This document shows positions 11,427-23,435 of a stretch of DNA of 64,000 nucleotides, piece after piece. The notes below the pieces were generated by a model. It had not been told where the DNA came from. It made no database searches and saw only the letters and a program-made list of their open reading frames with translations. The position numbers were made by a program, and so were the translations under genes. Source of the DNA: Tricholoma matsutake. Its lineage: Eukaryota; Basidiomycota; Agaricomycetes; Agaricales; Tricholomataceae. The stretch covers positions 4,526,001-4,590,000 of the forward strand of contig AP026547.1 of NCBI GenBank assembly GCA_026075535.2, read 5' to 3'. The stretch's first letter is position 1. Every line of letters begins with the position of its first letter.

Positions 11427-11853
11427 TGTAAGGGGACTAGGGGGGTGCCCTGTATGTTTCTCCTATTTGTTATGTTCGTTTTATATTTTTCCTCACTTCA
11501 TTTCCTTCTATTCTTCATTTTCTATGATTTTTTCCGGATTTTATTACTAATTTTCCCTTTCTATCATGTTTGTACATGTTGACAGTTTTATATTTAGAGG
11601 CAGAGCACCCCTTCTGACACCTACCCCTTGGTATGATGTCATTTGGCAGCCTTGATCTGCCTATCTCCGCCTTTTCTATTTTTAGGTTATTATTTGATTT
11701 TGTCATCTTCACATATACTGGGCATTGGCAAAGGGATCCTTAGAGTTTTCTCTTCGGATTTCCCTTTGCTAGGTGTGTCCCCAATCCCTGTACTATGTAG
11801 TATAATTTTAACTTCAGAATTTTCCTTTGCTAGAGGCTTAGGTTGCCCTTATA
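11427..11853 (+). repeat. Element D 5' LTR
   Basis: 427 bp, nearly the same as the 3' LTR at 25129. A weak CATATA box lies near 11712. The predicted RNA start AGTTTTCT is at 11744-11751, 32 nt later. Two nt after the LTR, AGAAACT (11856-11862) matches its complement with one bulged base, a decayed self-priming site. Confidence 0.85.
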
Positions 11854-11889
11854 GTAGAAACTCTCCCCTAAGGCCCAAAAATTGTGAAT

Positions 11890-13137
11890 GCACTGCCCAA
11901 GATAGGCAGGTACAGACTGGACAATGCTTCCCAAAGCTCCACAGACTCCCTACACACCATTCCAGATAGTCTCGCCTTTACTGCACCACCATTTTTGCCA
12001 AACATGCCCCCTAGCGACATGGATGCATCAGAACGCTTCGATGTGCTTGAAAGCAACGTTTCTGGAATGCACGCACAAATCAATTTGCTTAAATCTATGA
12101 TGGAAAACTTTGTCAGGACCCTCCAGACGAACCCTACAACCAATATTCCCCCCATTGCGACTCCAAGCGCACCCAACAATGATGTACTGCCAAACGCGCC
12201 CACTAAGGAGCACGCCGAGATCAAACTGTCCCCCCCTGCTGAATTTAATGGTACATATGTGCAGGGATGTGCATTCCTTAATTCCTGTGAGTTATACATC
12301 AGTCTCCAGTTGCATCAATTTGTCGATGAGGCTGCAAAAATTTATTGGGCCTTCACATACATGAAATCTGAATGCGCCTATCTCTATGTGGACCGTATCC
12401 TGCGTCAAACTAAAGAACTCAGTTCTCTACCTTTCTCCACTTGGGGTGACTTTTGAGCTGAGTTTGTATGCCACTTTTGTCCCCTCAATGAATGCCACCA
12501 AGCAGTGACACGACTCGAGTCATCCTCTTACCACCAGGCACATTGATCTGTGGATGACTATATTGATGAGTTCAAGGATTTGGTGGACATGGCAGGATAT
12601 GGGAGTGGGCTACCAGTGGTGGTAAAGTTTTGATGGGGCCTCAACCGAGAAATTCAGGACCAGATTGCACAGATGTTGGAAGGGCGCCCAGTGGATGATG
12701 ATATCTTTGCTTGGTATGAAGCTGCTTCACTCTGTGATGAGAACTGACTCACAAATGCTGCATTTAATGCTGCATTCTGTGCTCCAACTACCACTCATGC
12801 GCCCTACACCTTCAATCGAACCCTTCCCTGCATTAACCCCATTCCTGTTCATCAAACTCCCACACCAGCCGTCAATGTCCCAGTACCAATGGATGTTGAT
12901 GCAGCCTGCAGCCGTGCACGTAGGTTGGATCTCTGCTACCATTGTGGGGAAACTGGACACAGGGCTGGAGCATGTCCCCATCGTCAGGATATCCGCATGC
13001 TCACCCCTGAGGGGCGAGATGAACTCCTCCAAGACTTGTTGGTGCTTGTAGATGTTGAGGAAGCAAAGGATCAGGTTGCAGAGGAGATCAAGTTGGAAGT
13101 TGTAGAGGAGCAGGATTTTCCTATTCGCAGCGAGTGA
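11890..13137 (+). pseudogene. Element D gag
   Basis: Gag polyprotein of a second chromovirus lineage, related to the C and G types rather than to A/B. A short coiled coil (SERFDVLESNVSGMHAQINLLKSMM, about 12020-12095) precedes a capsid domain with FNGTYVQGCAFLNSC and YMKSECAYLYVDR. A CCHC knuckle CYHCGETGHRAGAC lies at about 12927-12968. In-frame TGA codons at 12454, 12547, 12631 and 12745 stand mostly where CGA is expected. The frame closes at TGA 13135-13137, where the pol frame is one base back and overlaps it. Confidence 0.82.
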
Positions 13138-16063
13138 ATCGTATGCCCTCACTGCCTGTCCATAACCACTTTGAAGTCTTGTCAGTTGAATCCCCAGAGA
13201 ATGAATCCATTTCTGTGACTGCTCCCCTCTCTGACCCTTCAAAGTTGGCTGAAGATGTACCTGCTCTCTCCATCTCTCCTTCTGCTCCATGCCCCAAAAT
13301 TAAATCATGGGAGCGTAAACTACTGCACAAGTATATTGTTGCATCCACTCCCTCTACACATTCCTTGAACCTAGCAATCAAACTGCAGACAACTGACACT
13401 GGGCAGATACTCAGTGTCTCTGCACTCCTGGACTCTGGTGTGACCAGTCTCTTCATTGATGCCCATCTCACGCAACAACATTGCCTAAATACTCGCTCAC
13501 TCTCGCATCCAATACCTGTGTATAATGTGGATGGATCCCCAAATGAAGCTGGTGCCATCCGAGAGGTTGTAGACCTGGTTCTCCGTTACAAAGATCATAG
13601 TGAGTGTGCCCTTTTTGCTGTCACTCAATTAGGAAAGCAAAAGGTGATTTTGGGCTATCCATGGCTTCGAGACCATAACCCAGAGGTCAACTGGCGTACC
13701 AGGGAGGTTACCATGAGCCGATGTCTATCCCACTGTCAGACTTGTTTCACAGAAGCCAGGCAAGAACGTCGTGGACAGAAGGCGGCAATACGATGTACTC
13801 AGAAGTGTTGTGCTGGACCCCTGCCTATACCTGAAGTGGAATTGGAAGGGGTTCCTGATCTAATGCCAGACTCGGATGATGATGATGAGGACCCAGAGGA
13901 AGTGGAGGAGGGTGATCGGATCTTCTACACTGCGATTTGCTCATCACATGAGGTGTGTGCTACATTGAACATATCCCAATGCCTTGCTGAGGCCTTCCAC
14001 AAAAACAATGCTGCTAAATCCTCTACTAATTCCTTACTCCCTCATCTCCATGAGATTGAAGACGTGTTCTCCAAGGAGTCGTTCGACTCTCTTCCTGCGC
14101 GCAAGCCATGGGATCACACTATTGAACTCACCCCCAGTGCAACCCCTTCATCCTGCAAGGTCTATCCTCTCTCTCCTGAAGAACAACAACAGCTTGACCA
14201 GTTCATCAACAAGCACCTGGCCTCTGGATGTATTCAACCATTGAAGTCACCCATGGCCTCTCCCTTTTTCTTTATCAAGAAGAAGGATGGCTCACTTCGA
14301 CTGGTTCAAGACTACAGAAGGCTCAACAACATCATGGTCAAAAATTGCTACCCACTATCCCTCATCTCTGAACTTGTGAACTAGCTCCATGGAGCCCGAT
14401 ACTTCACCAAGCTCGATGTCCATTGGGGCTACAATAATGTGAGGATAAAGGAGGGAGATGAGTGGAAGGCAGCCTTTCGTACAAACTGTGGTCTTTTTGA
14501 ACTGCTTGTCATGTTCTTTGGCCTTACTAATAGCCCTGCCACCTTTCAGACCATGATGAACGACATCTTCCACGACCTCATCCTCAAAGGCATTGTCTGC
14601 ATCTATCTTGACAACATCCTCATCTTCACTCGCACAGTTGAAGAGCACCGTCGCATCATGTGCCTCGTCCTAGAATGGCTTTGACGGTACAAACTCTACC
14701 TTCATCAGGACAAATGCAAGTTTGAGAAGACCAAGATTGAGTACCTCGGCCTGATTATCTCAGAGGGTCAAGTGGAGATGGATCCTATCAAGGTGAATGG
14801 GGTCACAGCTTGGCCAATGCCCACAAACAAGAAAGAGGAGTCTTTCCTGGGCTTCATCAATTGCTATCAGCATTTTATCAAGGATTTCTCACATCATGCA
14901 TGACCACTGTTTGACTTGACAGGAAAGGAGGCATGGAGGTGGGATAATGCACAACAGGAGGCATTCGAAAGGCTTAAAGAGATGGTCACTTCTGCTCCCA
15001 TCCTTACCTTTGCTGATGATTCGCGTTCTTTTCGTGTAGAAGCTGACAGTTCTGACTTTGCGATGGGCACCGTGTTGTCTCAGCAGTCTCTGGAGGACCA
15101 GAAGTGGCATCCTGTTGTGTTCTACTCCAAAAGCCTTGGTGCTGTAGAGCAAAATTATGAGATCCATGACAAGGAGATGTTGGCGATAATGTGTGCGCTT
15201 GAGGAGTGGTGACACTTCCTCGAGGGTGCCCAACACAAGGTGGAAATTTGGACAGATCACAAGAATCTTGAGTACTTTATGATGGCCAAGAAATTGAACC
15301 GTCGTCAAGCTCGTTGGTCCCTGTATCTATCCAGATTTGACTTCTCCTTGCACCACCGTCCGGGTTGCAGCATGGGGAAGACCGATGCCCTCTCCCAATG
15401 TGCAGACCATGGGGATGGCAGCGATGACAACCAAAACATTGTGTTGTTGCAGCCAGACCTGTTCACCATTCAGGCACTGGAAGGCATCACACCCCAGGGC
15501 AAGGAGCAGGACATCCTACATGACATTCATTGCGCAAACCATAGTGGTTTACATGAGGATGTTGTTGCCCGAGCTGTTAAAGAACTGAGGAAGGGATCCA
15601 CCCTTTCCTTGTGTGTGGCAGAGTGGGCTGAAAAGGAGGACTTGTTGTATTTCAGGGACCACATCTACATTCCCAATGACCCAGACCTTTGCCAGCGCAT
15701 CATATCCCAACACCATGACTCACAGATTGCTGGTCATCCGGGACGCTGGAAGACCTTGGAGCTCACCTCATGGAATTATTGGTGGCCACAAATGTCACAG
15801 CTCATTGGTCAGTATTGTCACACTTGTGACCTTTGCTTATGCACCAAGGTTCCTCATCGCAAACCCATTGGTGAGCTACACCCTCTTCCTGTTCCAGAGA
15901 GTCATTGGGATGTTGTCAGCATCAACTTTGTGGTGGAGTTACCAGAGTCGAATGGGTTTGATGCAGTGATGTGCACAGTTGATTCAGTGGGAAAACATGC
16001 TCACTTCATTCCCACTCACACCACTGTCAGTGCCCTGGGTGCCGCCCAACTCTACCTCCACCA
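13138..16063 (+). pseudogene. Element D pol, first part: protease, RT, RNase H, integrase start
   Basis: Protease with L-L-D-S-G-V near 13424-13441 (the Ala/Gly after DSG is Val). An acidic DDDDEDPEE linker follows (about 13875). RT spans about 14160-14700; its catalytic box reads YLDN (14604-14615) instead of YLDD, so this copy should be inactive. RNase H lies at about 15040-15410 with TDHKNLE. The integrase zinc finger HHDS...CHTCDLC is at 15710-15840. The core starts as SINFVVELP, with Asn for the first catalytic Asp. Stops at 14382, 14682, 14901 and 15210. Element G interrupts at 16064. Confidence 0.87.
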
Positions 16064-16757
16064 TGTTAAGGGCAAAGCCTCAACCACTCGATCTAGTCGA
16101 TGTCGTTCGATGAGGTGCTTCCTCAACGAGTCGTTTGGCACTAGTCTTACTCGGAGTGTCCGATGTAAGAGAGATAGTGCACTCTAGCAGGCCTTCTGCG
16201 TAGAGTCGTTCAGGTTCACGCACTAAGGGGCTTCCTTAGTGGTTTCGAGTAAGTTTGCGAGTTCACAAGTTAAGGCTGTAGATTGCCTAGATCTAAACTA
16301 AGGACATCCCTACTACAAGTTGCAGTACTTATACTAGAAGGGAGGTCCTTATCATCCAATCAGAAAGGTAGATGCATATCAAGTAATAATAGAAACAATA
16401 GGCCTCATGCCTTGCATGAGGCGTCCGATGTCATGGATCCAATGTCAAGGATCCAATGTCAAGGACATGCTGCGGTGCAGCATGTCGATTGTGAGAGTCC
16501 GACGTCACGGACCTCATGTCAAGGGGCTGTCGTATCACAGCATGTGTGGGAGTGGGTTCGGGTGCATGGAGTCACCATGCGTCAAGGGTGCCTTCCACAG
16601 GAAGGGGATCGAATGCATGCAGTTGGCATGCATCGTGTGTGTGTCTGGTGTCAAGGACATGCCCTAGGCATGAATCATGGAGTGCCTCCTGTCTGGAGGG
16701 GATTGTCGGGTTGGTTGGGTTGGTCAGGTTCCATGAGTTACAAGGAAAATTGTAACA
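16064..16757 (-). repeat. Element G 3' LTR
   Basis: 694 bp, same length as its partner at 23449. In element sense it starts TGTTACAATTTTCC and ends GCCCTTAACA. A frame of about 180 codons inside it is shared between copies only because the LTR is conserved. Confidence 0.92.
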
Positions 16758-17019
16758 TTACCCCCCCACTATGGTCGAAAGTTCCACACTTCGACCTAAA
16801 TCTTTGTCTCTCCTTCGTGGTCTGATCGGGCGTGGTCTGGTTATGTGGGTAGGTCGGGGTCAAGGGGTACAATGGAGGAATCGCTTGTGTCCAAGCTTGG
16901 ACTGTGATCGGGTTCTTTTTGTTTTATACTGCCTTTAGCAGTGGTGTCAAAGAGTCGGTGGTGTCGTCGGAAGGGGGAGGGGTGTGTAGGGTTTGCACAG
17001 TATCAAGGGTAATCACTGT
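16758..17019 (-). other. Element G 3' untranslated region with polypurine tract
   Basis: In element sense a run of seven G (16764-16770 region on the complement) precedes the 3' LTR and is the likely plus-strand primer. No reading frame with protein-like content is seen in the rest. Confidence 0.6.
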
Positions 17020-17154
17020 AGTTTTACATCTTTGTGGATGATCGCTAGTTTAACATCTTTGCAGACGATTGGTAGTTTAATGTCTTTGCGGACGATTGGT
17101 AGTTTAACGTCTTTGTGGATGATCAGTAGTTTAACGTCTTTGCAGATGATCAGT
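17020..17154 (-). repeat. Five tandem 27-bp units
   Basis: Five adjacent 27-bp units (17020, 17047, 17074, 17101, 17128) of the form AGTTTAACGTCTTTG then GRNGATYRGT, differing mainly by C/T and G/A. They lie between the extra gene of G and its 3' LTR. A recombination-made minisatellite is the simple explanation; a protein-binding array is possible. Confidence 0.85.
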
Positions 17155-17160
17155 TTGCAC

Positions 17161-17640
17161 CTAGTTGTGCTCAGTGGTCTGGGGTGTTGGTGTATGGGGG
17201 TGTTGGCTGGAACACAGCAACATCCCTAGTTCTCCATGTCGTCCAAATAAGAGCTGCCTTGCCAGCTCGAATCCGCTTTCTTTGTTGTAGTGGGTGTTCC
17301 ACTGAAGGTCATTCCACAGTAGTGGGCCAATCCCCACTAGTGGTCTCCTGCCTGGGGTCAGACCATTGTGGTCAACAACAAATTGTTCAGGGAGATAGTC
17401 TCCACCGTCTAACTCTTCTTCAAAGCACCACTCCTCAAATTGTGCTTTTACCCAGGTCAAATCCATTTTTGTGCTCCTTTGCACATAGAGGCAGCATGTT
17501 GGGCAAGTCGAGGATATTCTCTTTATCCAGTCGTCTCTGTTTATCCAGAATGTGATTCCATGTGGGCATTCCCAAGAGGGTTGCCCCAGCAGTCTGTTCA
17601 TTCTTGGTGACTGGTCAATGACTCATCGTCCAGTTGCCAT
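17161..17640 (-). pseudogene. Element G extra gene after pol, unknown function
   Basis: A sense-orientation frame about 145 bp beyond the pol stop of G. The likely start is ATG 17640-17638, with a TGA at codon 6 that was probably CGA. From the next ATG (17601) it runs 146 codons without a stop. Protein-like features are a Trp-rich start (PSWECPHGITFWINRDDW), a C-x2-C-C group (SCPTCC-like, STCPTCC), then EEWCFEEELDGGDYLPEQF and a Gly/Leu-rich tail ending in HPHTPTPQ. No signal peptide or membrane helix. I do not recognise the family. It occupies the place of env or accessory genes but does not resemble an envelope protein. Confidence 0.6.
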
Positions 17641-17784
17641 GTTCTTCTCGTATTTGTTCTTTATTGAAAGGGGGTGGGGGTGGGAGTGAACGTGAAGGGC
17701 GTCAACGTTCAGTGGGTCAATCGTCGTTTAGGGGGTATCAGGGGTGTCATTTGGTTCAGATAGTGGGGGTTTCTTGGGTTCTTG

Positions 17785-20700
17785 TCAGAGATGGTACCTC
17801 TTCTTATATGCCATCAGGATCTCAGGGGCATGCTTTAAGTTCGATTCAGGTTCCCATGTGTTTTCGGAGGTCAGGTAGTCAACCCATTTCATGAGGTAAC
17901 AGCATGTCTTGCCATGCTTCTTGTGTGCGATGATCACTTCCACTTTGTATTCATTTTCTCCTTCCACAAGGTCGGGTGGTGGAGTCAGGAAGTTCTGTCC
18001 ATGAGTGTCATTCTCATGGTATCGTGTGAGTAAAGCCACATGGAATACCGGGTGGATCTTCCATCTCGGTGGCAGTTTCAATCGGTATGTCATTCTCGAC
18101 AAGGCATCTTCAATCATGAAGGGCCCTTCTCGTTTTGGCACCAGTTTTCTCGTTGGGTAGCCAATCTTCAGGTTCTTGGAGTCAAGCCATACTTGTTCTC
18201 CAACCTTGAATGGTTCATATTGCCCTTTCATTTGGGCAGCCATTGCCTGTCTGGCTAGTTTGTGTGTGGCAAGAGCTTCCCTTCTTGCAGAGAGAAGTCC
18301 TTGGATTCTCTGTTCGGCAGCCGGCGCGTTCGTCTTTTCATAAGGGGTGGGGATAGCGCATGGCTGATATCCCATCATCAAGTAAAACAGTGAATGTTTT
18401 ACTGCGGAGTGCATCTTCTGGTTATGTGTGAATTCTGCTGTTGGGAGATAACACTCCCAATCTTCGGGTTTGTTCAAACAGAACATGCGGAGGTAAACCT
18501 CTAGCTCTTGGTTTACTTGCTCCGTTTCTCCATCGGTCTGGGGGTGATGGGCAGTGCTCATGGATAGCTTAATCCCAAGCAGTCGTCTGAGTTCTCGGAA
18601 GAGTTTGGACATGAATCAAGGGTCTCTGTCTGAGATGATTCTTCTGGGGAGTCCAAATCTGGTGTACACATGGCGCAGGTAAAGGTCTGCAGTGCCAAGT
18701 GCGTCGATTGTCTTCATGCAAGGGATAAAAATTACCCCCTTCGTAAGACCATGGTCTACCCCGACCATGATTGAGTCAAATCCGTTTATCACAGGCAAGT
18801 CCATGATAAAATCTGTCGTTACCAGCTCGAATGGTCTGCTGGCATCGGATGATATTGGTGTCAGCGGTGGGGTCATCGGGTGTGTATTCACTTTCATTTG
18901 CTGGCACTTTGCGCAGCCTTCGACATATTTCTTGATGAAGTTGGCCATTCCTGGCCACCAGTAGTCTTGTTGGATCAATTCGATCATCTGCCATTGTCCA
19001 GGGTGTCCTGTCATGATGCTATCATGGTATTTTCATATGATTGCTCAGCGGAGGGTTTCGTCCTGTGGCACGTAGCATCTGTCTTTGAAAAAGAGCAGGC
19101 CGTCTTCGAATTTCCAGTCCTCCAATGCAGACTTGATTGGGGGAGTTCCATTGTTTTTCAGGGCTCATAAAGCGTCATTTACGAGGTTGTCCTTCATTAT
19201 CGCTGAGACCAGGGCTCCCTGGAGCTCAGTGTCGATCATTTTGACAAACAGTTCATCAGCGAGGATGGTCTTGTCCTCGTTATTGGTGTCTTCTTCGGCC
19301 ATGTGATCTGCTCTCCTTGATAGGGCGTCAGATTGGACCATCTGTGATCCGGGTACATGTTGTAGCTTCAGGTCAAATTGTGACAGGTAGATGGCCCATC
19401 TAGCCTGTCGTTGGTTTAGTCTCTGTGGCTGACAGAAGTACATCAGGTTCTTGTGATCAGACAATACCATCACAGGGAACGGCGTCCCCTGTAGGTAGTG
19501 TCTCCATGTTTCTAGCGCTTGGATCACTCCCAGTAGTTCCCTGTCATATATCTCGTAATTTCTTTCAGCTTCGTTGAAAGAATGCGAGATATAGCTGCAT
19601 GGGTGCCAGTCTCCATTGGTGTCCTGTTGTCTGAGTACTGCGCCTGTCGCAAATTTTGAGGTGTCAGATTCCACCACAAATGGTTTCGTTGCATCTGGCA
19701 TCAGCAGTACTGGGGCTTCGTTGAATTTCCCTCTTAGCGCATCGAACGATTGCTGGCAGTCGTTCGTCCATTCAAATTTCTGGTTCTTCTTCATCAAATT
19801 GTTCAGCGGTCTGGCCAGATCCACAAAGTGTCCGATGAATCTTTGATAGAAGTTCCCAAATCCTAGGAAGGATCTTACATCCTTCACTGTCCTTGGTGTG
19901 GGCCAGTCCTTGATCCCAGCCAGCTTTGTGTTATCCATTGCGAGTTCATCGGGCCTGATGATCATGCCCAAGAAGTCGACTTCCTGTATGTTGAATTTGC
20001 ATTTCTCTATTTTCAGGTAGAGATCGCATTGTCGTAGTCATTCGAGGACCCTTTCAGTCCTTATCCGGTGTTCTTCTTCTGTCTTCGAGAAGATCAGGAT
20101 GTCATCCATATAGATGACGAGCCATCCTTCATCTAGCATATCTCAGAAGAGATTGTTCATCATGGCCTGGAATGTTGCCGGTGAGTTGCACAGCCCAAAG
20201 AACATCACCATTGGCTCGAATAGCCCTCAGTTAGTCTTGAATGCTGCCTTCCACTCGTCTCCTTTCTTTATCCATACGTTATGATATCCCCATCGAATAT
20301 CAAGTTTCGTGAAAAGTCTTGCTCCCTTCAGCTCGTCCAAGAGGTCTCCGATCAGTGGCAGGGGGTAGTTGTTCCGGATCGTTCCTTCATTCAGATAGCG
20401 ATAGTCTTGGCAAGGTCGTAGAGCGTCGGAGTCCTTCTTCAACACGAAGAAGAATGGGGATGCCATGGGTGATTTCGACGGTTGGATATATCCTTTCTCC
20501 AGGTTTTCATCTAGAAACTCATTGAGTTTCTCTTGTTCTTTTGGCGTCAATGGGTAGACTTTGCAATCCTTCAGTACAAAGCCTTCCTTCAGGTCAATTG
20601 CATGATCCCACAGTCTTGATTCCGGGAATCGTTTGGATGCGGCTTTCTTGAATACCTGTCTGTACTTCTGGTATTCCGGTGGCAGTAAATCGTTTAGGGT

Positions 20701-22262
20701 CCATTGGCTAGTCTCCTTTCCCTCCTCTTGCTTGTGCGCTAGTCGTTGGGATATGGATGTCTTTGCTCTGATCCATATGTCTGGGTTGAGTAGGTACCAT
20801 GGGGAGCCCTTGCCTTTTGTGAGCCTGCTGATCGTGTTCGTTTTTCAGATGTATCTGTGTGTTGGTTCTCGATGTTCCTCTGTCAGGGGCAGTTCTATGG
20901 CTGGCCCAAATAGGCCGACGACTGGTTCGCCTCGTATGCATGCGATCAGTATTGAGTCATCCTCAATTACATCTCATTCGGGGGTTGGTTTCGTCGCTCA
21001 TATTTCCATGCCGGTATCTGCCAGTAGTTCTTCATCGGGTACCTCTTCGACCTTTACCTGAGGGGGGGTCTCCCTGGGCATAGGTACTTCAGCGTTGATG
21101 GTACCACGATCTGGAGTCCTATAGTTGTGGGTCGGGGTAGTCTGTTGTCGAGGGTAGTTTATCCTGTTTCATAGTGTCATCTTCACATTCCTTTTGCCGG
21201 TGCTTCCCTCCCCTGTGGAGGTTAGCAATTCCTTCATCCTTTGCACAATTTGTTGTGCCCTGTCACATTCCTTGTTTTTGCCCTTTTCCAGTTGTTTCTT
21301 CTTCTGGTTTTCTCAGGTCTTGGCGACAGCACGTCGTGCTGCTTCAAGGCCTCTGGTTTGTTTAGGGGTATTGCTGCTCCTGGTCTTTGCGACAGCTATC
21401 TGGATGGAATTTAGTTCTTTTGCTTTCTTTTCTAAAAGCCTTTCTCTAGTTTTTGCCACAGCCAATTGGGCTCAGGCAAGGCTCCTTTCTTTTTCTTTGG
21501 TGAGCCTTTCTCTCATCTTTGCCATGGCTAGTCGTACTCGGGCAAGGTTTCTCTCCTTCTCTTCGGAGAGTCTTTTTCTTGTTTTTGCCATGGCCGATCT
21601 GGCTTGGGCAAGGCTCTTCTCTTTCTCTTCAGAGAGCCTCTGTCTTGTTTTGGCCACAATGCGTCGAATTCGTGCCAGTTTGTCATTGGGTGCCTCCCTT
21701 TCAGTGTCGACCCTGGGGAGCTTTAGGGTATTCGGGAGGGATCGTTTGGCTCTTCTCATCTTCTCCAAGATCCATTGGATTTGAGCTCATCGTTCTTTGT
21801 CTCGGAACTCAAAGGCTCCCTTCTTCCAATTGATGATCGGGTTTATCTCCCGCAGCCATGGCAGGCCCAGGATTACCGATTCTTTGCCTAGTCCAGCGAC
21901 TAGGTATTCTATTGGGTAGCTCCTTCCATTGATGTGGAGTCTTCCCTTCATGCATCTGGTGATTGTTCCCTGCTTGTTCAGGGTCCCGTCTACATTCGTG
22001 GCCCAGATGCTGCGGCCTAAGGGATATGTTCTGATCCCTTCTCATTTGACGAAGTTCGAGTTGATAAAGACTCCTCCTGCTCCAGAGTCGAGGAGCGCGT
22101 TCATTGCAATGTCTTTCCCATTGTCTGACTCAGCTACCCGAATAGACAGGCGCATAGATTGTCTATTCATGGTAGCCAAGAGTACAGACCCTAGGGAGAC
22201 TACAGCGGTGACTGGCATCGCATCAGGCCGCTGTTCTAAAAACCCGATTCCTCCAATAGGTT
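17785..22262 (-). pseudogene. Element G pol: protease to chromodomain
   Basis: On the minus strand: protease with L-L-D-S-G-A-G-G-V-F near 22100-22070, a 22-residue coiled-coil repeat (21770-21340), RT (20550-20040) with an intact YMDD near 20120, RNase H with ESDTSKF and SDHKNL (19680-19350), integrase zinc finger [10 protein letters not shown]...CAKCQQ (19030-18890), core with [14 protein letters not shown] and DGETEQVNQELE (18820-18530), and a chromodomain YKVEVIIAHKK...WVDYLTSENTWEPESN ending at 17785. Roughly a dozen in-frame stops, mostly TGA, split it. The catalytic Asp residues I can see are kept, so it decayed recently. Confidence 0.87.
21340..21770 (-). repeat. 22-residue coiled-coil tandem repeat inside G pol
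   Basis: Between protease and RT the G polyprotein holds about five copies of a 66-bp unit encoding a Lys/Arg/Glu-rich 22-residue pattern, SLAxARxAMAKTRxRLSEEKER. Hydrophobic positions fit a long coiled coil made of two 11-residue turns per unit. The A, B, C and D elements here lack it at this place. Two TGA codons interrupt it. Confidence 0.75.
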
Positions 22263-23132
22263 AAGGGCTCATTCCTTTTCTTCTTCGTCTAGTTCATCCA
22301 GCATCGTGCGGATCTTCTGGTAGGTGTCCACCCCAGTCCTTTTCTGGGTGAAGCAGTTTTGGTAGGGAGGGGGCACTGACCCTGTCTGAGTGGGGTTCTT
22401 TCCATCCCTGTGGTCGGACGATCAGTGTCCTGGTTGGTGGCAGATGAAACACAATCCCTTCCGGAGGTGTTCCATGCATTCTTGGTTCATCAGTTGGTTG
22501 ATATCAAGAGAGGGGTGTCCTTTCTTTGTTGTTTCGTTTGTCTTCTGGTTCTGCCTGGTCTTTCCCAGGATTGCCATGGCCCATTTCCATTGGCCTTCGT
22601 ATTTTGAAGCTGCCTTTATCCAGCCTTCGAGCGTGTTGGGCACTGTCTCCATTGTGTGTACCCTCTTCAGTAATTCGGGATGCAGTCTGTCCATGAAGTA
22701 CTCAATCATGGCTGCATCTTCTGTGATTCCCGTCCTGTCTTTCAGGATGCAGAAGTTCACCACATATTCTTCGAGGTTCCCTGAACCTTGTTTGAGATTC
22801 TTAATCTCTGTCTTTGCCATTCCGGCATCGTCGATCGGTGAGAAGGCCTCTAGGACCTTCTGTCGGAAGTCTGCGTATTCACCTAGTCCCTTGGACTGGT
22901 GCTGGTTGACAAATGCCTGCGCCCAGGCAGCTGCTGTCCCTCCATTCATGAAGGACAGCATAAAGATAATCTTCTTGTCATTTGTGTCATAGACCTGGTC
23001 ATTGATTCGCAGGTACAGGTCTATCTCCTGCAGGAACTTGGCGGTCTTGGTCCGCTCTCCTGAGAAGTCTGTTGGTGATTGGATTCGAATGTCCTTCATG
23101 GATGTCATCGGTGTGGTTGCGGGTTCAGACAT
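22263..23132 (-). pseudogene. Element G gag
   Basis: From ATG 23132 (MSEPATTPMTSM) about 236 codons are open. The capsid domain has PTDFSGERTKTAKFLQEIDLYL and FMLSFMNGGTAAAWAQAF. A zinc knuckle starts as GLCFICHQPGH (near 22455-22425) and is broken by TGA where its next residue belongs; the last Cys is not seen. An acidic MLDELDEEEKE segment follows. The frame also stays open for about 98 codons upstream of this ATG, to near 23428, without another ATG. Confidence 0.8.
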
Positions 23133-23435
23133 CTTGTTATAGAGGTCGTCGGTTTTGTCTGTTAAGAAGCGGGTGGATGTTTCGGGTGGGGGTGTGTGCA
23201 GTTGTTCAAAGTCTTCGTCGGTGAGAAAATCTCCTCGTTGTCTGTCAGTTGATCCGTAGAACCAACGCTGTGCTGGGGTCGAGTAACAGACTAGTCTTCC
23301 ATTGTATCGGTACCAAGAAGAACCTGGCTGTGGTTCTGCTTCTCTTGGTGGTCGGTCTGGGGTTTGTCTAAACCCAGGTCGCTGTGGTGTGTATCGAGAT
23401 GTATTGCCTACACCTAGGTAGGTGGGCTAGCAGAT

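Noticed and set aside
16283..16825. A 180-codon frame in the G LTR, also at 23668-24189 and partly at 3107-3418 in the solo LTR
   Set aside because: It spans the promoter and RNA start of the LTR and is shared only because the LTR copies are alike; no codon-like pattern of change.
17020..17154. CRISPR-like regular repeats
   Set aside because: Units are contiguous with no spacers, in a eukaryotic retrotransposon.
17161..17640. Envelope gene making G a retrovirus-like element
   Set aside because: No signal peptide, no membrane segment and no cleavage-type motif are visible.
21194..21784. Long hydrophobic plus-strand frame resembling a membrane protein (LLVFATA, SLVFATA repeats)
   Set aside because: It is the complement of the Lys/Glu coiled-coil array of G pol; the apparent membrane repeats are an artefact.
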